From the NCBI GenBank assembly GCA_002368155.1, contig AP018180.1, forward strand, positions 4,530,989 through 4,594,988: DNA of 64,000 bases, read 5' to 3'. Positions 27,476 through 37,043 of this stretch are shown here, in pieces. A model generated the notes under the pieces. That model was not told where the DNA came from. It was given only the letters and a program-made list of their open reading frames with translations, and did no database searches. Numbering within the stretch: position 1 is the stretch's first letter; every line of letters starts with the position of its first letter. A program made the position numbers and the translations under genes. The stretch is from Nostoc carneum NIES-2107 (lineage in GTDB: Bacteria; Cyanobacteriota; Cyanobacteriia; Cyanobacteriales; Nostocaceae).

Positions 27476-28792
27476 ATGAAACCTTCTCAACTACCACCAG
27501 GAAGCTTTGGTTTACCATTACTAGGTGAAACGCTAGAATTTGTTGCTGATCCTTACAAATTTGGTAATAAGCGGTATCAGCAATATGGTTCAATATTTAA
27601 AACTAATATTTTGGGTAGGCCTACTGTGGTGATGGTGGGGCCAGAAGCAATTGAGTTTGTGCTTTCCAGGCACATGGAATATTTTTCCTGGCGTGAAGGA
27701 TGGCCTCAGAATTTCAAAGTATTATTAGGCGAATCCCTTTTTCTGCAAGATGGTGAGGAACACCGTAAAAATCGCCGTCTGATGATGCCGGCTTTACATG
27801 GGTCAGCATTAGCAAATTATGTCGCCACAATGGAAGAAATAACAAGTGGCTATCTCAAAAAATGGCAGGAAAAACAAGAGTTTACCTGGTTTAGTGAGTT
27901 TAAACAGCTAACATTTGATATTGCTAGTCAGTTATTGTTGGGTACTACTTCTGGTTCCGAATCGCTGCGATTTAGCAAATTATTTGCTAGCTTATCAAAT
28001 GGGTTATTTGCCATTAATCGTCTACAATTACCATTTACAACATTTGGCAAAGCTGTAGCAGCACGTAATCAAATTTTAGAATATTTATCTGACTTTATCA
28101 AACAGCGTCAGCAAAACCCTACTAAAGATGTTCTTAGTTTATTAATCCAGTCCAAAGATGAGGATGGTAATAGCATGAGTGAAAGGGAACTGATTGCTCA
28201 AGCTGTGCTATTACTGTTTGCTGGACATGAAACTACAACTTCAATGTTGACTTGGTTGTGTGCAGAATTAGCACTTCATCCAGATGTAAAAGAACGTGCG
28301 AGAGAAGAACAATTACAACTTGCTAATAAAGGTGCTTTAAGTTTAGAACAGTTGGGGCAAATGCCATATTTAGAGCAAGTTTTATTAGAAGTAGAAAGGT
28401 TACATCCGCCCGTTGGCGGTGGGTTTCGGTGTGTAATTAAAGACTTTGAATTTAGGGGTTTTCATGTTCCGGCAGGCTGGCAACTATTGTATTCAATTTA
28501 TGTCACCCATAGCTTAGAAGAAATTTATCCCCAGCCAGAAGTTTTTGATCCAGATAGGTTTAGTCCCCAGCGTCAAGAAAATAGACAATATCCCTTTAGT
28601 TTAATTGGTTTTGGTGGCGGGCCGCGCATCTGTATTGGTATTGCCTTTGCCAAAATGGAAATGAAAATTATTGCTGCCCATCTGTTACGTAGCTATGATT
28701 GGGAGATATTGCCTCATCAAAGTTTAGCTACAGTACGAGTACCCACGAATCAACCTAAAGATGGTTTGCGGGTGCGATTTCAACCACGGTGA
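27476..28792 (+). CDS. Cytochrome P450, CYP120-like
   Basis: A 438-residue soluble monooxygenase that would oxidise a hydrophobic substrate using electrons from ferredoxin. Signature elements are the Pro-rich N-terminus LPPGSFGLPLLGETLEF, the I-helix AGHETTTS, the ExxR motif in EVERLHPP, the PDRFSP meander and the heme loop FGGGPRICIGIAFAKME with proximal Cys386. The PPGSxGxPxxGET start and overall pattern match CYP120, whose Synechocystis member hydroxylates retinoids. Retinoid or apocarotenoid oxidation is therefore likely, but the substrate is not proven. The next gene follows almost directly. Confidence 0.93.
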   Translation: MKPSQLPPGSFGLPLLGETLEFVADPYKFGNKRYQQYGSIFKTNILGRPTVVMVGPEAIEFVLSRHMEYFSWREGWPQNFKVLLGESLFLQDGEEHRKNRRLMMPALHGSALANYVATMEEITSGYLKKWQEKQEFTWFSEFKQLTFDIASQLLLGTTSGSESLRFSKLFASLSNGLFAINRLQLPFTTFGKAVAARNQILEYLSDFIKQRQQNPTKDVLSLLIQSKDEDGNSMSERELIAQAVLLLFAGHETTTSMLTWLCAELALHPDVKERAREEQLQLANKGALSLEQLGQMPYLEQVLLEVERLHPPVGGGFRCVIKDFEFRGFHVPAGWQLLYSIYVTHSLEEIYPQPEVFDPDRFSPQRQENRQYPFSLIGFGGGPRICIGIAFAKMEMKIIAAHLLRSYDWEILPHQSLATVRVPTNQPKDGLRVRFQPR

Positions 28793-28800
28793 AATGTGCC

Positions 28801-29568
28801 ATGACACCTCCAATAGATATGAAGTTTTCTGAAGGAATTTGGCAAAACCTTCAACAAGCGAAATATTTTGTTGATGACAGCGTTAATTCCTTGACTAACT
28901 CAGCACAGCAAGCAGGACAATCTTTCAAAGAAACTGCAAATATAGCCACCGATAAAGCAATTAATACAGTTACAACAACTTGGGAACAAGCTAAAGGTTC
29001 TCTAGAACAAAGTTTACAAACTGCTGGACAAGTTAAGAGTACAACATCAACAGCAGTACAAACAGCGATCGCATCTTCGATGAATGATTGGCTAGCGCAA
29101 CACCCGGCAATTTTTCGGCTAGTGCAAATGCTCGGTTGGGCTGCTAATCATCCTATTATCAGCTGCATCTTGCTGGTGTTCATCCTGGCTCTGCTGTGGA
29201 GTATTATTAGAGCCGTTATGCGCTTGATTGAGACAGCTAGTTTGTCAATCTTGCAAGTGCCGCTCAAATTACTTCAGGCTTTAGCTAAAGTTATTTTTAT
29301 ATCTTTCGCTACATTTGGTAGTTTGGCAGTGCAAAAAATTAAAGGCACTCAAGAGACTGATAAAACATCAGCTATACTGCCCATAAATTCAGAAGTTATC
29401 TATCAAACTAAGCAGCAAAGATTAGCGGAAATTTCTGTTCGTTTAGAGGCAATTCAAAAAGAACAGCAGGAACTTTTAAGAGAAGCCGCAAGCTTAATTG
29501 CTGATGATAATAGTGTCACAATAGAAGAGTGGAAATTAAATGGGCATCAAAAGTACACTAGCATTTAA
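28801..29568 (+). CDS. Hypothetical protein with central membrane segments
   Basis: A 255-residue protein from ATG 28801; a GTG at 28789 overlapping the P450 stop and an ATG at 28819 are alternatives. Residues 1-95 are polar and helical (repeated Ala/Thr/Gln, apolipoprotein-like amphipathic pattern). Residues about 115-140 and 150-185 are hydrophobic (IISCILLVFILALLWSIIRA). The C-terminal 55 residues look like a coiled coil (RLAEISVRLEAIQKEQQELL). No family is recognised. Position suggests co-transcription with the P450, perhaps as a membrane-shaping or anchoring partner (inference). Confidence 0.65.
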   Translation: MTPPIDMKFSEGIWQNLQQAKYFVDDSVNSLTNSAQQAGQSFKETANIATDKAINTVTTTWEQAKGSLEQSLQTAGQVKSTTSTAVQTAIASSMNDWLAQHPAIFRLVQMLGWAANHPIISCILLVFILALLWSIIRAVMRLIETASLSILQVPLKLLQALAKVIFISFATFGSLAVQKIKGTQETDKTSAILPINSEVIYQTKQQRLAEISVRLEAIQKEQQELLREAASLIADDNSVTIEEWKLNGHQKYTSI

Positions 29569-29978
29569 ATAGAACGGTTCAATTAAAGAAATATCATTTG
29601 TTATTGGTAAGACCAATTTAATGTGAAGTTGCACATATTTTGATCCCCTAAATCTCCTTCGTCGGCAAGGCTGTTTCATTCCACAAGGGCCAATTTTACC
29701 TGTTTTTGGAAATGAAACAACCCTGCTGTTTATTAGGGGGGATATGTAAGTGCTAATAATCACAACCAACAAATTTTCAAACAACCTCTTAGGCATAAGC
29801 CGTAACACAAAACAACCATTGCCACAGGTGCGTTACGAGTCGCGCTAACGCACCATACTGAACTGGCTTGAGTACAGACGCGATTAATCTCGTCTCTTCG
29901 GCCCTTGACAACCCCAACAAAAAAATATGCAATCAAGATGTGTATTAGCTTACCAGCGACACCTTTGAGGATACTGTA
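29569..29978. other. 410-base intergenic region with MITE-like remnant and two hairpins
   Basis: About 29640-29792 is related to the element next to pyk: its right end (29747-29792) matches 1053-1097 closely and ends with the same TTTTCAAACAACCTCTTAG. The left end is not clear, so the copy is probably degraded. A GGTGCGTTA/TAACGCACC hairpin follows at 29827-29854 and an AGACG-GATTAATC-CGTCT palindrome near 29876-29897. No gene is seen. Confidence 0.6.
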
Positions 29979-32900
29979 ATGGGAAGCGAAGAGAATTCTA
30001 TTTTCTCAGAGCAGATCGGACTGATAGATCGGGTTTTGGCAGCCTCTACCGATCATATCTACATTAGCGATCGCAACTTACGCTATGTTTATGCCAGTCC
30101 TGCAGGGCTAGCAGCTTTGGGTTTAGCGCAGGCGCAATTGCTGGGTAAAACTTGGCAAGAGTTAGGATTTCCTGCTGACATCATGGAAGTTTATGATGTG
30201 CAACGCAGATCTGTATTGCAGACGGGAATTCCGATTACAGGGGAAACTCGTTTCCCCACTGTGAATGGAATTAGGTACTATGAATATGTGATTTCTCCCA
30301 TTGAGGGCAATGACGGAGAAATTGAGGCAGTCATCACTACCACCAGAGACATTACAGAACGCCAGCAAGCAGAAGCAGCATTACGCCAACTCAGTGAGGA
30401 ATTAGAAGCCAGAGTTACAGCTAGAACTCAGGAGTTAGCCGCAGTTAATGATTCCCTGCGCCAAGAAATTGCGGAACGTCAAAGAGCAGAACAAGCATCT
30501 CAAGAAAGCGAAATGCGATTCTATGCTTTGGTGGATGCCATGTTTGAAGGCATATTGATTCACGATCAAGGAAAGATTATTGAAGCTAATGCCGGGCTTG
30601 CCAGAATTTTTGGTTATACCTTAGAGGAAATGATCGGTAAATCGGCAGATGATTTTCTCACACCGGAATCTGTAGCCACTGTGTTGCATTATGCTGAAAA
30701 CCAGTATGAAACGCCTTATGAACTTACAGGGTTCAAGAAAGATGGCACCCTGATTCAATTAGAGGTAATAGGTAAGCAAAGCTGGTATCACGGGCAGAGT
30801 GTGAGAATTTCGGCAGTACGAGATATTACTGAGCGCAAAAAAGCCGAAACCGAACGCAATCAACTACTACAACAGTTAGAAGCAGAACGCAGCCGCCTAG
30901 AACAAGTCTTGCAACAAATGCCTGTGGGTGTGGCGATCGCAGAGGCTCCTTCGGGCAAACAACTGTTTCACAATCAAGAAGCCATCAAGGTGTTGCGGCA
31001 TCCTTTATTACCAGCCCAGACTTACCAAGAGTACATTAAATACGGTGCAATCCACGAAGATGGGCAACCTTACCAACCTCAAGAGTACCCCATAGCCCGT
31101 TCGCTGCTTTCTGGTGAAGTGATTAAAGCTGAGGAAATGCACTACCGCCGTGGTGATGGCACATTCACACTGTTGTCTGTGAGTGCAGCGCCAATTCTGG
31201 ATCGAGATGGGCAAATTATTGCCACTGTCAGCGCTTTTGAAGATATTTCGGAGCGGAAACAAGCTGAGCAAAGGTTAGCAAAAGAATCTCTGCGGATTCA
31301 AACTCTGTTTAACATCTCCTTTGATGGCATCGTCATTTTAGACCAAGAAGGTAAAGTATTAGATGCCAATCCCCGATTTGCGGAAATGTTGGGCTACACT
31401 CCTCCAGAAGTTGCCAAACTCAGTATTTTTGATTGGAATAGCCAGTACACCCATACAGAACTGCAGCAAATGATGCAAGACTACATGAGTTGCAAAAGTG
31501 GGATTTTAGAAACTCAGCATCACCGCAAAGATGGCTCAGTCTACGATGTCGAAATTAGCTTTAACATTGTGGAGTGGGAAGGAGATTTTCTGCGATTCTG
31601 TGTTTGTCGAGATATTACCGAACGCAAACGCACAGAAGCAGCCTTAAGGGAAAATCAAATTCAGCTACAGCGCCAACTAGCAGAAATTGAAACTATCTAC
31701 CAATCAGCCCCCATTGGGTTAAGCGTTTTAGATCCAGATTTGCGCTTTGTGCGGATTAACGATCGCCTAGCCCAAATCAATGGTTTGGCAATTGATGCAC
31801 ATATTGGTAGGACAGTAAAAGAGCTGCTGCCTAATATAGCAGATGCCGCTGAACAACTGTTACGCTCTATTTTGGCAACAGGCGAACCTGTACTTAATAT
31901 AGAAATAACTGGGGAAACTCCAGCTCACCCTGGTGTGCAACGGACTTGGTTAGAAAGTTTTCTGCCATTGAAAGATGGGGAACGAATTATTGGTATTAGT
32001 GTCGTGTGTGAAGAAATTACCGAACGCAAACAAGCACAACAGAGTTTGCAAGCCAGCGCAGCCACTTTACGCTTATTTGCCCAGTATGCACCGGCTGGGA
32101 TTGCCATGTTTGACAGAGATATGCGGTACCTCATAGCTAGCCAAAGATGGGTGAATGAGTATCATCTCGATTCTGTCGAATCTCTAATTGGGCGATCGCA
32201 CTACGAAATTTTTCCCGAAATTCCCGATAAATGGCGACAAATCCATCAACGCTGTTTAGCTGGAGCTAGTGAACAATGCGATGAAGATTTGTTTATGCGC
32301 GCAGATGGTACCCAGCAGTGGATCACCTGGGAAATTCATCCTTGGCATACTGCTACAGGTGAAATTGGTGGCATTATCATTTTTGGTAATGATGTTACGC
32401 CACAAAAACAAGCCAAAGAAGCACTACGTCAGAGCGAATATTTATATCGCACCCTAGCGCACAACTTCCCCAATGGTGGAGTGAACATTTTTGATCGTGA
32501 TTTACGCTATCTGCTGTCTGATGGTACAGAAATAGCAAAAGTTGGGATGACAAGGGAACAACTTGAGGGACATACTCTTTGGGAAACCGTACCACCAGAA
32601 ATTAGTGCGGTTTTAGAACCACCCTATCGAGCTGCATTAGCAGGAGAAACCACAATTTTTGAACTTTCCTTTGGCGATCGCATTTATCAAATTCATACAC
32701 TTCCCCTATTTAACGAGCAAGGAGAAATATTTGCAGGTTTATCCATGTCGCAGAATATTACTCTGCAAAAGCAAGCAGAGCAAACACTCAAAATGGCACG
32801 GGATGAATTAGAACTGCAAGTTCAAGAACGTACCAAGCAACTGCGTGAAACTAACGCTATTCTGCAAAAACGGGAACAAGAATTTCGGACATTAGTAGAA

Positions 32901-34010
32901 AATACACCCGATGTTATTAGCCGACATAACCGCCAATATCGTTATCTTTATGTCAACCCTGCTAGTACACAACAGTCGGGAATTCCAGGAGAAACCTATC
33001 TGGACAAAACACCAGCAGATTTAGGCTATCCCCAAGAAATTGCTGACTTTTGGATAGCATCGCTAGAAAATGTCTTCACCACAGGCAAAATGCAGATAGA
33101 TGAATTTCGAGTTCCCGACCAAGATGAGTGGAAAGTTTACCAAACTTACGTGGTTCCAGAGTTGGGATTAGATGGTGAAGTTGAGTCTGTTTTGACGATT
33201 TCTCGCGATATTACTGAACTCAGAGAAGCCGAAGAATCATCCCGCAAACTAGCACAAGAACTGAAACGCTCCAATCAAGAACTAGAACAATTTGCTTATG
33301 TCGCCTCTCACGATTTACAAGAGCCGCTGAGAGCCGTCACCAGTTTTACACAAATGCTAGCAAAGCGTTATCAAGGACAACTCGATGCCAAAGCAGATAT
33401 GTATATCGAGTTTATTGTCGATGGCGCAATCCGGATGCAGCAACTAGTCAGAGATTTATTAGCCTACTCTAGAGCCGGTCGCTATGAACTGAAGTTACAA
33501 TCAGTTGACTGTAGTGCCTTACTCGAACAGGTAAAAAATGATTTGCAAATTACCATTACTGAAACTCAAGCCTCAATTACCGCCGAGCCTTTACCAACTG
33601 TGCTTGCCGATCCCAACCAATTGTCAAATTTGTTTCTCAACTTAGTTGGCAATTCCCTGAAATACCGTAGTGAGTTACCTCCAAAGGTATATATTTCTGC
33701 TCACAAAAATACATTACCATTGACGGAACAACACTTATCTGAAAATTGCAGCCCGCTGTCTGCGAGTTCTCAGGAAGAGTGGGTGTTCGCTGTTCAAGAT
33801 AATGGAATTGGCATTGAACCACAGTACGCCGAGAGAATATTCGGCATCTTTCAACGGCTTCATGCTAGTGATGAGTACTCTGGGACTGGCTTAGGATTAG
33901 CCATCTGCAAAAAGATTGTAGAACGGCATGGTGGAAGAATTTGGGTTGAGTCGCAACTTGGACAAGGAGCAACTTTTTACTTTACACTTCCCATTGGTAA
34001 TGAGAACTGA
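29979..34010 (+). CDS. Multi-PAS sensor histidine kinase (8 PAS, phytochrome-type kinase core)
   Basis: A 1343-residue cytoplasmic kinase with no membrane segment. Eight PAS/PAC units occupy residues about 10-130, 170-290, 304-425, 437-550, 564-685, 687-815, 817-935 and 964-1085, most ending in the DITERK-type linker. A coiled coil at about 130-170 separates the first two. The HisKA-type dimerisation segment FAYVASHDLQEPLRAVTSF holds the phosphorylated His1111. The ATPase has NLVGNSLKYR (N box), VQDNGIGIEP (G1) and GTGLGLAICKKI (G2). SHDLQEP kinases of this kind normally pair with Rcp1-like regulators, and one follows after 2 bases. The PAS ligands are not evident. Confidence 0.93.
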   Translation: MGSEENSIFSEQIGLIDRVLAASTDHIYISDRNLRYVYASPAGLAALGLAQAQLLGKTWQELGFPADIMEVYDVQRRSVLQTGIPITGETRFPTVNGIRYYEYVISPIEGNDGEIEAVITTTRDITERQQAEAALRQLSEELEARVTARTQELAAVNDSLRQEIAERQRAEQASQESEMRFYALVDAMFEGILIHDQGKIIEANAGLARIFGYTLEEMIGKSADDFLTPESVATVLHYAENQYETPYELTGFKKDGTLIQLEVIGKQSWYHGQSVRISAVRDITERKKAETERNQLLQQLEAERSRLEQVLQQMPVGVAIAEAPSGKQLFHNQEAIKVLRHPLLPAQTYQEYIKYGAIHEDGQPYQPQEYPIARSLLSGEVIKAEEMHYRRGDGTFTLLSVSAAPILDRDGQIIATVSAFEDISERKQAEQRLAKESLRIQTLFNISFDGIVILDQEGKVLDANPRFAEMLGYTPPEVAKLSIFDWNSQYTHTELQQMMQDYMSCKSGILETQHHRKDGSVYDVEISFNIVEWEGDFLRFCVCRDITERKRTEAALRENQIQLQRQLAEIETIYQSAPIGLSVLDPDLRFVRINDRLAQINGLAIDAHIGRTVKELLPNIADAAEQLLRSILATGEPVLNIEITGETPAHPGVQRTWLESFLPLKDGERIIGISVVCEEITERKQAQQSLQASAATLRLFAQYAPAGIAMFDRDMRYLIASQRWVNEYHLDSVESLIGRSHYEIFPEIPDKWRQIHQRCLAGASEQCDEDLFMRADGTQQWITWEIHPWHTATGEIGGIIIFGNDVTPQKQAKEALRQSEYLYRTLAHNFPNGGVNIFDRDLRYLLSDGTEIAKVGMTREQLEGHTLWETVPPEISAVLEPPYRAALAGETTIFELSFGDRIYQIHTLPLFNEQGEIFAGLSMSQNITLQKQAEQTLKMARDELELQVQERTKQLRETNAILQKREQEFRTLVENTPDVISRHNRQYRYLYVNPASTQQSGIPGETYLDKTPADLGYPQEIADFWIASLENVFTTGKMQIDEFRVPDQDEWKVYQTYVVPELGLDGEVESVLTISRDITELREAEESSRKLAQELKRSNQELEQFAYVASHDLQEPLRAVTSFTQMLAKRYQGQLDAKADMYIEFIVDGAIRMQQLVRDLLAYSRAGRYELKLQSVDCSALLEQVKNDLQITITETQASITAEPLPTVLADPNQLSNLFLNLVGNSLKYRSELPPKVYISAHKNTLPLTEQHLSENCSPLSASSQEEWVFAVQDNGIGIEPQYAERIFGIFQRLHASDEYSGTGLGLAICKKIVERHGGRIWVESQLGQGATFYFTLPIGNEN

Positions 34011-34012
34011 AT

Positions 34013-34468
34013 ATGTCACCGCACCATCGATTAAAAGTACTCCAAATCTTACTTGTTGAAGATTCTAAAAGCGATGCCGTTTTGATAGCAGAAACTCTCA
34101 GCGAAAGTAAATTTCTCAATCAGTTAAACATTGTGCGAGATGGAGCCGAAGCCAGCGATTATTTATATAGGCGAGGAAAATATACAGATGTCAATCGCCC
34201 TGATTTAATTCTGCTAGATTTAAATTTACCAAAGAAAAATGGTAGAGAATTACTGGCAGAAATCAAAGCAGATGATCATCTCAAAACTATTCCTGTTGTC
34301 ATATTGACCACTTCCTCAGCTGAAACTGACATTCTCAAGAGTTATCAGCTCAACGTCAATTGCTACCTTGTCAAACCAGTTGATCTGGAGCAATTTATCC
34401 AGGTTGTCAGGTCAATTGAGCATTTTTGGTTAGCACTTGTTGAGTTACCTGCACATCAGCATAATTGA
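34013..34468 (+). CDS. Rcp1-like single-domain response regulator
   Basis: A 151-residue receiver-only protein of the phytochrome response-regulator group. The acidic pair is E16/D17, the phosphoacceptor is Asp69 in LILLDLNLPKKNG, the conserved Thr is in VILTTSS and the Lys in CYLVKPVDLEQF. It begins two bases after the kinase stop, so the two genes are certainly one unit. With no output domain it probably passes phosphate onward or acts through protein contacts, as Rcp1 does with Cph1. Confidence 0.93.
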   Translation: MSPHHRLKVLQILLVEDSKSDAVLIAETLSESKFLNQLNIVRDGAEASDYLYRRGKYTDVNRPDLILLDLNLPKKNGRELLAEIKADDHLKTIPVVILTTSSAETDILKSYQLNVNCYLVKPVDLEQFIQVVRSIEHFWLALVELPAHQHN

Positions 34469-34600
34469 AGTTATCAATTTGAGATAGCAAGATTATTATC
34501 TGCAAAAGCGAAATTAAAATTTAATTTTTGTAAATAGTATTTCAATTAAAAAATAGTTGTGATTTTGGGACTTTAAAACTTGGTCTGGGTGAGATGATGT

Positions 34601-35728
34601 ATGGACAGTGAGAAACTGGCGGTTCTGCTTGTAGAGGATAATCCTGCTGATGTTGCGATATTGACAGAAATATTAGAGGATAGTGATGCTCAGTCGTGGC
34701 AGATAACTCATTTCAAACGGCTGCATCTGGCACTAAAACAACTACAAGATAGTGAATTTGATGTGATTCTTCTAGACCTCTCATTACCCGATTCTCAAGG
34801 TCTAGATACTGTAATTCAAATGCAAGCAGCGGTTCCACATCTACCAATAGTAGTCCTCACAGGTTTACCAGATAAAAAACTTGCTCTAGAAGCTTTAGCT
34901 GTGGGGGCGCAAGATTATTTAGTAAAAGGACAAATTTCATCCCAGTTATTAGTAAAAACGGTCGAGTATGCTATCAAGCGGATGCAAATTTTGCGGAAAG
35001 AAAAAGAACTCAGCCAAATGCGGGCGCGATTCATTTCTACAGCATCCCATGAATTTCGTACACCTTTAACTATTATTGCTTCCTCTACTGAATATCTCGC
35101 AGCCTATAGTTATCGTGTCAGCCCAGAAAAGCAACAGCAACATTTAGAACGCATTGAGAAAGCCATTAAACACATGACTCAGTTGCTTGATGATGTATTG
35201 ATGCTCAATCTAGCTGACCTTGAGCAGTTGCAGTTAAATTTAGAAACAGTAGATTTAGTAAAATTTTGCCATGATTTAGTAGAAGACTTGGAAGCCAATA
35301 TTTATGGGCATAGAATTAGCTTTGTTGCTACTAGAAATCATCAGCAACTCACAACTTTGACCACTAAGATTGACCAAAAACTCATCCGCCAAATTTTAAC
35401 TAATCTGCTGAATAATGCTCTCAAATATTCTCCGCCAGAGAGTATGATTAATTTTGACCTAACAGTCCAAGATTGTAAAATTATTTTTCAAATTCAAGAT
35501 TACGGCGTAGGTATTCCTCAAGAAGACCAAGTAAACTTGTTTCAACCTTTCCAGCGAGCGCGGAATGTAGGCTCCATCTCCGGTACTGGTTTAGGTTTAT
35601 CAATTGTCAAACGGTGTGTAGATTTACATAAAGGTACAATTACTGTTAGTAGTCAAGTAGGGGAAGGAACAACATTTACAGTCAATATTCCTTATCTTGG
35701 TGGAGATTGTAAGCTCACACTCAGCTAA
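34601..35728 (+). CDS. Response regulator-histidine kinase hybrid (REC-HisKA-HATPase)
   Basis: A 375-residue soluble protein. An N-terminal receiver has acidic E12/D13 and phosphoacceptor Asp59 (VILLDLSLPDSQG), followed by a short helix. The HisKA segment FISTASHEFRTPLTIIASS has His150, and the ATPase has LLNNALKYSPPES, IQDYGVGIPQED and SGTGLGLSIVKRC. The order, with receiver first, means its kinase activity is probably controlled by an upstream phosphate donor such as the 8-PAS kinase 130 bases away. It follows the Rcp1-like gene on the same strand, forming a likely three-gene relay. Confidence 0.92.
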   Translation: MDSEKLAVLLVEDNPADVAILTEILEDSDAQSWQITHFKRLHLALKQLQDSEFDVILLDLSLPDSQGLDTVIQMQAAVPHLPIVVLTGLPDKKLALEALAVGAQDYLVKGQISSQLLVKTVEYAIKRMQILRKEKELSQMRARFISTASHEFRTPLTIIASSTEYLAAYSYRVSPEKQQQHLERIEKAIKHMTQLLDDVLMLNLADLEQLQLNLETVDLVKFCHDLVEDLEANIYGHRISFVATRNHQQLTTLTTKIDQKLIRQILTNLLNNALKYSPPESMINFDLTVQDCKIIFQIQDYGVGIPQEDQVNLFQPFQRARNVGSISGTGLGLSIVKRCVDLHKGTITVSSQVGEGTTFTVNIPYLGGDCKLTLS

Positions 35729-35757
35729 TTTATTAATACAGGTCGAAAGATATCTGA

Positions 35758-35825
35758 TGCGTTACGCTATCGCTAACGCAACGCCAGTTGCTACAACGGA
35801 GGAAACCTCCGCAACGCACTGGCTC
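35758..35825. repeat. TGCGTTA/TAACGCA hairpin and third copy of the chlG-upstream palindrome
   Basis: TGCGTTA at 35758 pairs with TAACGCA at 35774. Directly after it, 35781-35825 repeats the 44-bp palindrome found twice at 19901-20010. No gene lies in the 272-base gap 35729-36000. Confidence 0.7.
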
Positions 35826-36000
35826 TCCTACATGAACTTCAAAATCAAATATAAAAATCTTCAGATTTTGTTGCCACCATAATTCATACTTTAGGTAGAT
35901 ACATAGCTTAAGACTGTCGCCCCATTAGTCAGATTACAGAGAATCTTGACCTTTTTAAAATTAGATGAGATGAGAAAACATAGGCAACAGGTGATTACTC

Positions 36001-36672
36001 ATGTTATTCCCAGACCGAAGTTTTGCAGGTCAGTTGCTAGCTAAGGATTTAGCAGCCTATGCTAACCAGCCAGATGTGTTAGTGCTAGCTTTACCAAGAG
36101 GAGGGGTACCTGTTGCCTTTGAAATTGCTGAAAAATTGAATGTTGAATTAGATGTTTTGATAGTACGCAAACTAGGTGTACCAAATCAAGAAGAATTGGC
36201 AATGGGCGCGATCGCTTCTGGTAATGTACAGATACTCAATGAAGATATTGTTCGCGACCTCAATGTTTCTCAGCAAGCGATCGCTTCAGTCGCCGCCAAA
36301 GAACAACAAGAATTAGAAAGACGCGAACAGCTTTATCGCGGGAATCGTCCTTTCCCAAAACTACAAGGAAAAACAGTGATTTTGGTAGATGACGGTTTAG
36401 CTACAGGTGCAACCATGTTCGCGGCGATTGTAGCTGTGCAACAACAGCAACCTGCTCGCATTGTCATTGCAGTACCAGTTGCTCCATCCCCAGCTTATGA
36501 ACAATTAGCAGCAAAAGTAAACGAAGTTGTTTGCCTTGCCACACCAACCCCTTTCTATAGCGTTGGTCAGTGGTATGGTAAGTTTCCGCAAACCACAGAT
36601 AATGAAGTCCATGAGTTGCTGCGAAAAGCTGCGATTCGGCAAAAACCTTTATCTGCTGGAACTCTTGGCTAA
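36001..36672 (+). CDS. Phosphoribosyltransferase family protein
   Basis: A 223-residue type I PRTase-fold protein. The PRPP-binding motif is VILVDDGLATGATM with Asp130/Asp131, and the N-terminal part has LALPRGGVPVAFEIA and DVLIVRKLGVPNQEELAMG. This is the family often annotated as predicted phosphoribosyltransferase next to dienelactone-hydrolase-like proteins. Actual substrate is unknown; it need not act on purines. An AGGTGATT site precedes the ATG. Confidence 0.88.
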   Translation: MLFPDRSFAGQLLAKDLAAYANQPDVLVLALPRGGVPVAFEIAEKLNVELDVLIVRKLGVPNQEELAMGAIASGNVQILNEDIVRDLNVSQQAIASVAAKEQQELERREQLYRGNRPFPKLQGKTVILVDDGLATGATMFAAIVAVQQQQPARIVIAVPVAPSPAYEQLAAKVNEVVCLATPTPFYSVGQWYGKFPQTTDNEVHELLRKAAIRQKPLSAGTLG

Positions 36673-36821
36673 CAGTTCCATGTGTGTGCGTTATACCAAA
36701 TCAAATAATGTTTGCGACACATCAGTATATTCTAGAGGGCAAGGCACTGCCTTGCCCCTACAATCTGTCGCATTCTTTTTTCAAATTGGTATTACGCGAT
36801 CGCTAACTTTTAGCGACATTT

Positions 36822-36854
36822 AGATCCCCGACTTTTTCAAAAAGTCGGGGATCT
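36822..36854. terminator. Perfect 16-bp hairpin, probable terminator or dispersed repeat
   Basis: AGATCCCCGACTTTTT pairs perfectly with its complement around a single C. The arms carry internal A5/T5 runs. It lies about 150 bases after the phosphoribosyltransferase gene and could end transcription in either direction. This palindrome is one I recognise as repeated in Nostocales genomes. Confidence 0.5.
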
Positions 36855-36976
36855 GAGCAGCAACTTTTGCAAATGATTCAATCAGCAAGAGCGAAGATAT
36901 TGAGCAAATTCTTTCTCTCCCCTGCTTCCTCTGCTCCCTCTGCTCCCCCTGCTTATTTTTAAGTTAGAAGTCCTTT

Positions 36977-37004
36977 GAACCTTTTACTTTGCCATCCGGT
37001 CTAA
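36977..37004 (+). promoter_or_regulatory. Candidate ECF-sigma promoter (autoregulation)
   Basis: GAACCT at 36977-36982 and GGTCTAA at 36998-37004 are separated by 15 bases. This resembles the RpoE-type promoter (GAACTT, about 16 bases, TCTAA). It lies 40 bases before the GTG of the ECF sigma gene, where an autoregulated promoter is expected. A GGAGGAGAG ribosome-binding site lies between. Confidence 0.4.
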
Positions 37005-37043
37005 TAAATACAAGCTAAAAACGGATGGAGGAGAGCGCCTCAG

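Larger units (their letters stand above)
36673..37043. other. 371-base intergenic region with hairpins, STRR and a candidate promoter
   Basis: A hairpin GGGCAAGGCA/TGCCTTGCCC lies at 36737-36757, a perfect 16-bp palindrome at 36822-36854, a CTGCTCC-type short repeat at about 36917-36954, and an ECF-type promoter candidate at 36977-37004. No gene is seen. The frame at 36527-36823 is an artefact across the gene end. Confidence 0.55.
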
